From Ligula intestinalis (Eukaryota; Platyhelminthes; Cestoda; Diphyllobothriidea; Diphyllobothriidae), in NCBI GenBank assembly GCA_036362985.1, contig JAYGXS010000004.1:3595825-3659824 (forward strand): DNA of 64,000 nt. Reading direction: 5' to 3'. The position numbers and the translations under genes are program-made. A model generated the notes under the pieces. That model had not been told where the DNA came from and did not search any database. It was given only the letters and a program-made list of their open reading frames with translations. Position 1 is the stretch's first letter, and each line of letters starts with the position of its first letter. Below are positions 36,201 to 48,200 of this stretch, one piece after another.

Positions 36201-39200
36201 TCTACGCAAGGCGACAACCTTAGATTGGCGGATTCGAAGCAGTTATCAATGAAAGGCAAACCGAGGGGGTTGTAATTGATAACCATTGGATTGTACCGTA
36301 CTGTCCCCTACTGTCAAAAGTATTTGACGCCCACATCAATGTTGAATTTTGCAACTCAGCGAAGTCCATCAAGTAAGTCTGCAAGTACATCAATAAAGGT
36401 TCTGCACCCCTTAACACAGTTTCATTACTGGCAACGCCACATGTTCTGCATCACAGCTATGTACAAAGAGTGAGTTCAGAGGTATTTACCTATATTTCCC
36501 TAAGAAAACTGAAATTAACATAATTATTGTAAGATGTTTTCAGATAAGGTTTGCCTACATAAGGGACAAAAACCTGTAAGGAAGCCCAAAGCGAAGCCGG
36601 GCTTCTGCGCTAGTTGTCAATGTAAGCAAACATGCGTGTTCCAGGAAATAAACGAGAGGAAGTAGATGTGATCGCTGGGACAAGCCTTCTCTTCACTTTA
36701 TGTTTTAAAATCCTTCTTGGATCCATCATCATAGAAAATAGCAGAAACGGGTTATTCATACATAGGGAATTGCTTTATCTGTAGGATACCGTCGCAAGGC
36801 TACTGCATACCTGTGACAATTAACGGCTTCCCCTATCGAGGATACCTGTCTGCTTGTACGCCAGTTGCTTGATGGTCAACGTTAGGGTCGTGACCCACTG
36901 AACATTAATCACTAATGCTGGACTAGAAACGTGATCATTGTTATGCTAGTTGACACCTTGGCACTAGCTTTAGACGACGTGTTGGCCTGTGTGTTTCCCA
37001 AGTGGCGACTTGTTTTGACTAGATTGAACCCCAGCACCGAATATTGGTTGGAAAGGTCGGTGCACTTGTTTATAAACTGGGTGCCCGTGAACCATGCCCA
37101 ATTCATATTCAATGCTGAGACTCGATTTGGCCAAAGCAAGTCGCCATTTGGGGAACGCATGTCTAATGCCTGCGCCGGGAAACCAGACGGCCGACCAATT
37201 ATCATGCCCGATTTCACCACATGTGCTAAAAGTTCAGCGGGTCACGGCCCGCACACCAGCCATCAAGCAATTAGCGCACAAGCGGACGATTATTCTCAGT
37301 AGGGGAGGCGCTAATTGTCAGAAGTGTGCGGTAGCAAAGCGACTACGTCCTATAAATCCTACAACGCCCTGTGTATGAACTACCCGTTTCTGCTATGGTC
37401 TCTGATGAAGGATTCGCAATGGATTTCAAAACGTCAGGCGGATAAACTTCCAGTTTCAGCGATCATATCTACTTCTTCTTAATAGGGACATTTTTGAGCT
37501 GGCCTTAGGGTAATCGAACCCTACCCGCCCTGACAGAGGTCAGCTGCGTGTTAGTCTTTGAGAATGATATGGTACATATGTTCCGTTATGGTTGTTGGCG
37601 AGGATCATCAGCCTGAAGTAAGCATAGACGGTCCTGAAGTTAATGTGCCAGGAGTTATTAAAGATCTGGACATATCCTATTCTAATAGTCTCAATATGTC
37701 AGAGAACTGTGCCCTAACGGTCTCGAAAGCACGCCGAACTGCCGGATTTATTCTTAGAAATTTTAAGGCCATAAAGGTTAGAACCAACCTTTAGACGTGA
37801 GACCTAGCTTTGAATACTGCTCGCCCCTATTCAGTCTTCTGCGCAGTAGTGAACGGAAGAAAATAGAATCGGTGCAGCACTTCTTCACTAGAAGAGTTTT
37901 CACTACAGAACACCGTAACTTAGTCTACCAACAACGGTGTGAACTTATAAAACTCGATCCCCTGTGGCTTCTNNNNNNNNNNAGCACTTCTTCACTAGAA
38001 GAGTTTTCACTACAGAACACCGTAACTTAACCTACCAACAAAGGTGCGAACTTATAAAGCTGGATCCCCTATGGCTTCGTCGATTGCAGAAGGGTCTATT
38101 TTTACTGTTTAAACTTTTGAATGGTCAAACCTTTAATCCTCTTAGTACAATAAGGCAGCTTGAGCACTCTCGACGCGCCATTCATCGAGACATATTTTTA
38201 TTTTTTCCTATGGCACGCACAGTTAAGTACCGGCAATTCTTTTCAGTAAATGCCATATCAATCTGGAATAAGCTGCCCAAAAGTATTAAAACCCAGCAAA
38301 ACTACCCTATATTTAAGAGAGCTATAACTAGTTTTCTACATTCAGGACGACTTTCACGAATTTTGGGTGCTGACGCGGCGGAATCTCTCTTTCACTCTGA
38401 TGGCATTCGTGGACTTTTAACCCTGCCAGGCTTCACTGCTGAAGATAATGCGGCTGAAGCAGCAGCCCGCAGTCTGCTAACCCTTCAGCCGATAGCGCGC
38501 AACTTTTGCCGACAAATATTGAAGGAAGATTGATAACACTGTGTTCTTGTGCCAACCCTCTCCGTCTGGAACTAATGTTTTTAAACGATATGAAACAGTT
38601 CTCCTGCTGATGAGTCAACTCAGCTTACAACTGTACATTTATTCCGTTTGTATCATACCTTTGAAGGCAGGTTTTTTTCACTTGAAACAAACTCCCTATC
38701 TCGCCCAGTATTGACAAAACAAAAAACCTGAAACAAAACCAATACTGGCTGCAACATAGGGAGTTTGTTTTAGGTTTTTTCCGGTCTTCGAGGTGTTGGA
38801 AGGCGCCCAAGAGTTGCATTACCAACTCTTTACAATTGCCTGTAAACTGGCATAAGAAACATATTATATATTACAGAAGGTTCTATTTTTACTGCTTAAA
38901 CATTTGAATGGCCGTACCTTTAATCCCCTCAGTACCATAAGGTAGCTCGAGCACTCTCGGCGCGCCAGGCATCAAGATTTGTTTTTTTATTTTTTCCAAT
39001 GGTACGCACAGTTAGGTTCAGTCAATTCTGATCAGTGAACACCATAGCAATCTGAAATAAGCTGCCCAGAAGCATTCACACTCAACAAAGATGCCCTTTG
39101 TTTAAGAGAGCTATCACAAGTTTTCTAAATTCAGGACAACTCTCACGGATTTTGGGTGCTGTCTCGGTGGAATGTCTCTTTCACTCTGATGGCGTTTGTG

Positions 39201-42200
39201 GACTTTTAACTCTGCCAGACCTAGTGCTGAAGATAATGGTGATGAATCTGCTGTCCGAAATTGGCTAATTCTTCAGCCGACAGCGAGCAACTTTTCGCCG
39301 GCAAACATTAAAGGAAGACTGAGAACACTGTGTTCCTGTGTCAATCCTCCCCGTCCCGAACCAATGTCCCTAAATGATCTGCAGCTTTTTTCTGCTAAAT
39401 TGTCAACGCAGTTTATAACTTTCATGCCTTTATTTAGTACTGTACCTTTGAAGGCAAGTTTTTTTTCACTTGAAACAAACTCCATATTTTGCCCAGTATT
39501 GACTAAACACAAAATTAAAAATATGTTTTGCCTGGTGTAAGAAGGATTTGTTGTAATCCACCAACTGAATAGAGTCCTCTATTTTTGATAATGTAAGACG
39601 TTCCAATAACGCCCAACTTTTAAAAAACAAAATTAATACTGACTGCAAAAGAGGGAGTTTGTTTTAGGTTTTTTCCTATCTTTGAGATTTTGGAAGGCAC
39701 CCAAATGGTGCTTTACCAATTAAAAAAATTTTAAAAATCACCTGTAAACTAACAAAATAAGTATATACTTATCGAATCAAAAGCTACCTGGGAACGATAC
39801 AACTGGCGTGGACAGGAAGGCGTAACATGCCGTTCCAGGTCTTCCCTTTGAAGGGTAGACCTTCCTGCGTAGCAGACGGCTCCACAGTCAGCAAGAAGTC
39901 GAGCGACTCCAAAAAGGAACGGCTTTCAGCACCTGCCTCACAAAGTATCCGCATTTCAGTGAAACTTCGTTGCTGAATGGTGCATATGGAGCTGAGAACA
40001 GTGAAAGGTCCAAAGGGATCCAGGGGACTGTTTCTAACCTGAAAAAAATGACAGCAAGGACTTGAAGAAGAGTATGAAACTTGAGAAGTAGTTTCAGTTC
40101 TTCTAAAATAGGTATAGTTATTATAACCTACCGAAAATGCTAAAAAGAAGCCGGACAAGTGTGCTGTAATTGCTGCATAGTTGATAGGTTGGTTTATGAC
40201 TGCCAGGGAAAAGCAAACTACTGTTTCTGCCTTCAATTATTTCATCAATTAATCATTTGGATTATATGGTAAAAGATCTTAAAAACTACGTTTAGACTGC
40301 AGAAGTGGGCTTGAAGGCAACTCGATTGGAAATGTTTTTCAGATGCTTTTTAGTATGTGAAATGCATAAGGCAGATAGCAAACTTTCGCAGCATTTGTAC
40401 GCAATATGTTTGACACAGTGATGAAAATAATGTAAACAAAATCAATTATTGACAGTACGTTAGTTCTATGTTTAGGGGTAGCACAATTGGTGGACGTCGT
40501 GGAGTTCTGAATATCCGGATGCCTCTTACACGCACTAAGAGTAAGTGGTTGGCTGGTAATGTTGAAGGCAACTAAAATGGCTATTTTGGCTTGTATTGGA
40601 ACCGGCTAGGTGCCTTCTAAATCTGTAATGGAAAGATCCGGAATTCAACTAAAGGTGCAACACTAAGCCATCATTTAAAATTTGGAGCAGATCAGTTCCA
40701 CGGTTGTTAACTATCCTCAGTCAAATCTCACTAACTAAATCGGGCCAAGTTGATGTTGTTGTCTTATCTTTAACTACAACTCCGAATGCTAATCCTAACT
40801 CTAACACATAGCCTTACTTCGACCTTTTAACTTAAAACGCTAAAGTGGAAAACGTAACCTTAAAATAAAAATCCGAAACTGTTAACCCAAACCCTAAAGA
40901 ATCTAACCCCATATTCAAAGCCTTAAATCTAAGCTTAAAATGATAAACTTAAAACAATAACCCCATGCTAAAAAAACTGCAATGAACCATAACAACCCGC
41001 AATAGATTTTCTATCTCATGAAATGTCAACCAAAATTCTGACGTGTGTTTACCATTCTCAAAAGTACGTATTTAATAGTGATCACTGCCATATTTGTCAC
41101 ATCAGGACAGTGTCTTTTGAGCGAAATTCTAGCCTACCACGCATAAAAAGCATATTCTATGAAAAATGGATACTTAAGTATTATATTTTTTCTCATTTAT
41201 TTTCGATGCACTTACAAATTCAAATACATCTTCTAGAATAAATTAATAGAAATACGCATTTTTACAATTTCCACAGCAATTGCACCTACTTAAAACTGTA
41301 TGCTCAAAGGAAAGGCGTCTTTCAGTTCTGAAGTAGTTTCTAAATTGCCATATAAGTTTCGGCCTTACCGGTCGTTACTTCTGAATTCAAGGTTTCCAAA
41401 CTGCATTCTGTAGACCTTCAGGCTAATGAAAATTACCCATAATTGGAATTTTTTAAATTGGCAGCTACCCTCTTTTCAAGCATAAACGTTAAAGAAAGCG
41501 TAATTGTATACCAAATGTGTACAAGGGGGAATATGTGTGAGCCAAATGCATCCTACTTAAATAGCATTTTTTCAAGAGCATTCTTTTGCAGGCGGACGAG
41601 AGGTAGCCCTCTCAAAAGCCGGGATGCTGCCGTAACTGAAGTATCTTGAGATTAGGCTGCATGATAATCAGTATAACCATCATACCTTAGTGATTTATTC
41701 CAACAGAAAACACTTCAAAATTTCGATCAACCTTTCGTCCGAGAGGGAATGAGCTGCAGATCGCACAAACAGATGTTTCTTGACCAGCATCTCAATGGGA
41801 CTACATATCATGCCCTCACCTCATTCGTTACGGAAAAATTCCGCTTCAACCTTATTTTGCGTCTGCTCACATGTAAACATAAACGAGACATTAATTTGCA
41901 GCTTCTGATCAAAGTTCCATCTTCCTGAGAAAGTTGACATCAGCTGTCATGAAGCTACTTAATCGCGCGTACTTTTCTGAAGGCATTTTAACTTTGTGGC
42001 ATTTAAATAACTGAAGTTTTATTTTAAATTTAACGCCAGTTACTAGACAGGAGGTCTTACTCAGAGACTGCGGTGAACAAGACAAGCGAAAAAGACAAAA
42101 CGTCATGGAACTTTTAAAGGAAGAGCGCTTTCCGTTAACAGTGTGCTTACGTTCATTGTAGGTGAATTATCGGGGTCTTTTTTAAATTATGCAATTTGAT

Positions 42201-45200
42201 ATGTAGGGTGGCAAAGCACACTTCAACTAACCTTGACACAGAAATTGGAGTGGTTTTGAAGCCGAAGCGATCTCACTGAGGCGGAACCGCTACACAGGGT
42301 CCCAAAGTCCAGGACAGATATGGGCTCTTTGTCCATTACTTCAACAAATGGTTTCACGCGAATGCAGATGCATTCTAGTACTAACGTACTAGCCTTACTA
42401 TGAAATAGAAGATAGAGAACATAATTTGGGATCCATGTTAGGTGTTTTTAGGCATGGAAGTTCAACACGTTTGCAGGAATTAGTATCAGAGCACGTCACA
42501 GTCTGGTTCAAGAATGCAAACCACTAGACGAAAATCCATTTACGCCGGTGTGTTCTGAATGATCCCGCAATTTCCCTCGATACAGTTGTGGGAATGAGTA
42601 GATGTGACGTTTCGTTTACCAACTAGTTTATATCTCCCTTGATATTTGAAATGATCTACGTCTGTAAAAGTGTTCAGTCGTGAGTGGCATGGTCCTTGGG
42701 ACAGACAAATATAATACTAAAGTTGCTGGTACCGGGCAGAATATGCGTGAGGGAATGTGCGGGTTTGAAAGCAACCAACTTAACCAATCAGCAGAGCCAG
42801 ACAGCTTGGGAGCATTACTTCTCACTGACCTATTCTAATAATCTAGACATTAAGATAGTTTGTGTTGGGTGCGAGCAGCAAGCAGCCACACTCAAAGCAG
42901 GCTATCGATAGGCCTACACGAGGAGAACGCTTACAGGAAATCAAGCAATCAACAATACAAAATCTGAACTGCACTCAGCCGCTGAATTACAGTCAATAAT
43001 TCCGGTAACCAAGCCAGAACAGAAGCTGATTGGTTCGATGGGCCTCGCTTACACTCGTTTGTTGACCCAAATATGTTGTACTTTTTTACCCTCAAAGACT
43101 TGAGCTGACTTGCTGGAACCTGCTTGTCTGAGTAAACGCATTCTCTCTCTGGCCGACCGGTCTTTTCTTTGTCTGTCTTACGGGCTCTTTGGTTCGTTCT
43201 TCGTGTTAATTAGAAGGACCAGGAGCAGGTGTTAACAGTTTGCAATCGAGTTTCAATTCACCATCTCGTTAATTTGCCTCCGTCAATTCTTAACGCTGAA
43301 CGGAGGATCAAGTTTAAATCAGTCTGCGTAATCCTCCGACTTCTTTAGATTAATTTTCCATGGGAGTTTCTCAGACAGCTCAGTAGTCACATGGCACCAA
43401 CAACTTTCGTGTGGAGTGCAATGGAATATTCACCGGACTATGCCCAACCTATGTGGGGAGTAACACAACGGACGCCTGTATAAAGTAGATAAACAAAACA
43501 CGCTTAATACTGCGACGTAAGTAGACAGCTATGCGCAGTAAACAAGGAAGTTATTATATCGTCAAGCTACCAATTCCTTTTTGTTTGATTATTTTGTGCT
43601 CATGCCAGAAATTATACCATGTTAACTGAGAGGATTCAGACGCCTAAGATTTCGCCATAGACTGTCCTCTGAGAACGAAGGATTACTATTCGACTGAGGC
43701 TGTAGCCTAAGAAACAGCAAAGTTTCGCAAAAGGAGAAAAATGTTGTAAATGATAAATTAAGAGCTTCTGATTTAGAACATGCTCTGATTAGGCAACAAT
43801 AGTAAGTTGCAATTATTAAATCACATGAAGTGTGCGGCGCATAACTTTATTTCAGGTGAGCTTCGTAGTTCACAGTGGTAACCAAAACACTGGAAATTGG
43901 GGATCATATTGGCGTCCTTTTGGTCTGTTCGTATGTTCGGCCACGTGAAAATGTTTTTTTTTTGGCAGAAGACAAAGAGTTGTATGAGATGGTTTATTTT
44001 AAGAGGACCCCTTGATTCATTGCCATTCCCTCATAAACGCATCGGTGCTGGAATCGCAGCTGCTCATAGGTTGCTGCTTCTCGGGTGGAGAATATCTTCC
44101 AGCTCCGAGCTGCAAGAAACGCATCACGCCCGAAATTCTCACGAATAGAAGCAAATTAGCGTGCCCCAGATTCTTGCTGCAAAAAAAGACGAAGCCACGA
44201 CCTCTGAAAAGATAGTTTCAGCTTGAGCTTTTGTTATAATCAAACGGAGCAGGCTAGCAGACTTCTAAAACCTGCTTAGCGGTATCTTCTCAGACATCCA
44301 ATTCACAAAGGAAGAAGAGAGCGCCGGACTGTTATAACGACGAGTTCGGCGTCGTTATTGTTGGTAACGGTGACATCTGACGTGTATCACCGTTGAATTA
44401 CGCCCTTTGGAATCCCCAAGGAAGAATACAATAAGAAGGGCCTAATTCTGGACTCAACCGGATGAGGGTTAATTGTGTACAAAACCCGGAGGACCTGACT
44501 TGCTGGGTTGTTGCCTCGCTGAGGTTGCATCTCCAGCGTCCTCGCTATCCGGTGTGGCTGCAACCTCGCTGTGTCCCGCCTCGGGGTGAACCCGGCATTG
44601 GGAGCGGACTGGTGTGACCACGCCTCCGCGGTTGCAAGCCTCTTTGTCAGGGGTGGCAGTGGCTTATAAGAGATTGTCTGCGCACATCTCTTGTGCCCTG
44701 GTTGGCCGCCTTGGGATGACGTCACGCGACCAATTGACACTGGGGCTTTGTGTGGGCTCATGTGTGTTTCTGCGTGCGTGCGCGCGTGTGGTCGAAGGTC
44801 ATCCTGCGTAGAAAGCCATCGCCTGTTATGCGGTCTGAGCTAAGGAACAAAGACATTGTTGACTAAGCTCGACGTCTTAGGAAAGCCTCAAAACGTTGCT
44901 AGCAGTTGGTTCGGCTTACAGCCTAACACTTATCTCCTTTCAGTTGGGTAGCGTGTTGATTTGAGTTGAATACTCATGAGCCGGAGAAATCCTCCAGTAC
45001 CACTGATGGCCGTTGGACGCGATTGGATCATCGGAGGCCTGAAGTAACGGTAATAGGCCGAGAGATATTCGTAGCCTTTTTGCGCGATGTGATCATCGAA
45101 GGCATGTTCTAACGGTAACAAACTGAGAAACATGCATAACCTTTGTGTGCGATGTGATCATCGGAGACCTGTTGAAGCAGTAACAAACCGGGAAAAATTC

Positions 45201-48200
45201 ATAGGCTTTTTGCACGATGTGATCATCGGAAGCCTGTTTTAAGTGTAACAACTTGAGAAACATTCATAGCCTTTTGCACGATGTGATCCTCGGAAGCCTG
45301 TTGTAACAGTAAAAAAAACGATATGTCCGTCGACTGTTGTAACAGAAGCAGGCATGGTGGAATTAGCGTCAACCATGCTTGTGATGTGCTTCATGCTATT
45401 CAGCCATTTCTCCGCGATCACAGAAATGGTGAGTTTTTCGACCCCATGTTGTAGGGGTGAAAACTGGCAATATCGCCAATGATGTAAAGATTCCAACGCC
45501 GTGTGATGACCACTGGGATGACAACACTTTCGTAGAACAGTAATTGCTCCACGGAAATACACATGTTGAAATGTGCGTCACATATTGTTGCAACATCCAG
45601 AGGAACAATCTAACTTGCATCTCACCTGCGTCGCCACTGTAATAACGACGAGTTTGGCGTCGTTATTGTTGGTAACGATGACATCTGACGTGTGTCACCG
45701 TTGAATTACGCCCTTTGGAATCCCCAAGAAAGAATACAATAAGAAGGGCATAATTCTGGACTCAACCGGATGAGGGTTTATTGTGTACAAAACCCGGAGG
45801 ACATGACTCGCTGGGTTGTTGCCTCGCTGAGGTTGCCAGCATTTGATTCGGCTTGCATCCTAACACGGAAAACTACCGTTCTTGGATGTCCTCGTCACGC
45901 GCAAACCAAATGGGGAACTCAGCACCACGGTTTATAGAAAGGCGACTAACACAACCCAGGTGCTCAGCTGCCATAGTAACCACCCAATAGTGCCTGAACC
46001 TGGCTGTATTAGAGCACTATTTTAGAGGGTGACGACACACTGCAGTGAACCGCAGAGACGAATGCAAGAACTACAATACCTTCGGGACCAACAGGCCAGG
46101 AATGGATACCCGAACAGCTTCAGCAGCCACTACCTCGGTACGCGCCCTTGGGGAACAAACGAAAGGGAGCCACCAACGCTCTGGTACCCTCTACCATACA
46201 ATAAAAACGTATCAGAAGCAACCGAGCGCATCATTGCAGAGCTCGTCATGGGTATTGCTCATCCCCCGACAGCTACCATGCGTGCACGAGTCATGCAAAT
46301 AAAAGACCCGATGAATGTAGGTAAGCAGTCTTGTGTCATTTATCAAGTGTTATGTCGGGACTGTTCTTGCCATTGTACAGGACAGACCGGGCGACGACTT
46401 AGATCGTGAATAACTGAGCACAAACGGGCAGTGCGGAGAAGCAACTCACTGTCCCAAATCGCTACACACACACTGGAAGAAGGCCACGATTTCGACTTCT
46501 CGAACAAACGGATAATGGCACGAGCCAATAATTAGATGGGGCACCCATTCAAAAGAATAAGGGAACATCTCCCGGCATGGCTGATAAAAGGTGAAGTCAG
46601 GAGCATAAAGAGCTCTATCCTGGCGCACATGGTTGATTTCGGACATCCGGTGGACCCCAAAAAAAATTTCCCAGTCAGTTACAAGGTCTTACCACATTAT
46701 CCAAAGTCCCTGGGTCAGTCCCTGCTACTAACAGCAGAAGCGATCGCTATCAGGTTGATGAAGCCGGCGTTGTGTGCGCAAAAGAACTCCCTACAAGCTC
46801 CGCAGCTGGCATGGCCCACAGTCACCTAGCGGCATGCAGTCATCCACGCGCTATTTGTCTCCCTCTCCTAGACTGCTGCACCAAACCCTGCCCTCTCACA
46901 CAGCCTTCTCTTATCGACCAACCCCCCCCCCCATTCCCACAACTCACTTGTACGAACAGACAAACATGTTTTAGCATACACCCCTTCCCACATAAATGCA
47001 TTGGCCTGACGAGTATTTATCGAAAGTATGCGTACGCTCGCCAAGCTATTCTTCTAAATTCTCTGATGAGAGTTTTCTCAACCTTAAACAAATTATGCGT
47101 TTCTAATTGGGCGATTTAATCAAGCTTTTCAAAGAATAGAATATAACGCAAGAAAAGAATTTAAAATTAAACCAACATCTTACCAAAATTTGGCCTCTCC
47201 ACACTGCGTAGTCTCCACGAGTCTTCCTATATTGCAGATTGCGTGAAGCCGCTGTCTGTCGTAGGCAACTCCACTGCCGCTATCAACACTTAACTTTGAA
47301 GAGCACTCATCCTCGTTGAATGACATTCTACCAGAGTCATTCCCATCTTCGATCACCTGTTCTTCATCGGTTTTCTGAAAAAAAAGGTTTTGTGGAAGCG
47401 AAATAACAACTACAGTGTGCACGGTAAGGTGAACTTTTCAGACCACCCTCATAACACTTCATAAAACCGCGGTTTGCAATATAAATTCTGATTCTCTGGC
47501 ATAAAATTTATACACAAGACCATGTTCTCACCTGTTCATCACATTTTTCTTGAACACTCTGTTCATCAGTGGGCCAGAAGTCCTCTGGCATGTAGGTGAC
47601 GGACACTTTCATTGTCTAAAATGAAGAGAAACAATTTAGGGGATGAATTGTTTACACGTTGTAAACATTGTTACTGAAAGGTCATAAGTAGCTAAGTTTA
47701 CAGGAAAATACGTGATAACGCACCTCTCCGGGTTTTAGCATTCCGCAGGGTGGCGAGAATACTAGACAAGTAGCCTCCTGCGCATCCTTCGGTTGCTCAA
47801 ACTGAAAAGCGACTATCTGCCCCACCCGAGTACCATCACCTTTTCGTCTTGTGGACTCTTCGTTGCGAATGTGAAACTCCGTGCGGGTATAATCTTGAAG
47901 AAGTGTTGGAGGAAACCGTAGACAGTAGGTCGAGAGGGATACCGGTGACCCCAGGGCAACCGCTTTGCATGGTAACTGAAACAGCCTTAATTAAAAGTCA
48001 GGTAAAAGGCTGTAATATGATATGTGTATTTATACAATCTGCCAGAGCTATCGGAATAGCGCAAGAGATTAGCAAAGAGGGTCTTGCAAGACAACATATA
48101 CGGGTAGATGGCGGTGGTGGTGAAACTTACCCACCGATTTCGGTCCTACAAACTAGATTGCAGCTGCAGTCAGCGACCTCTGTGGGCGAAAAGAACGCCC

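Noticed and set aside
38161..38180. GAGCACTCTCGACG resembling the damaged hammerhead core at 50142
   Set aside because: It lies in the LINE coding frame and lacks the CTGANGA half.
40760..40990. Interstitial telomeric repeat
   Set aside because: CCCTAA words are present but too irregular; no run of perfect TTAGGG units.
45019..45312. Possible CRISPR array
   Set aside because: The whole 65-bp unit is repeated, without unique spacers, and the genome is eukaryotic.
46343..46530. Bacterial-type UvrC or homing GIY-YIG gene
   Set aside because: It is preceded in frame by PLE reverse-transcriptase sequence (LPFLDV), so it is a PLE endonuclease.
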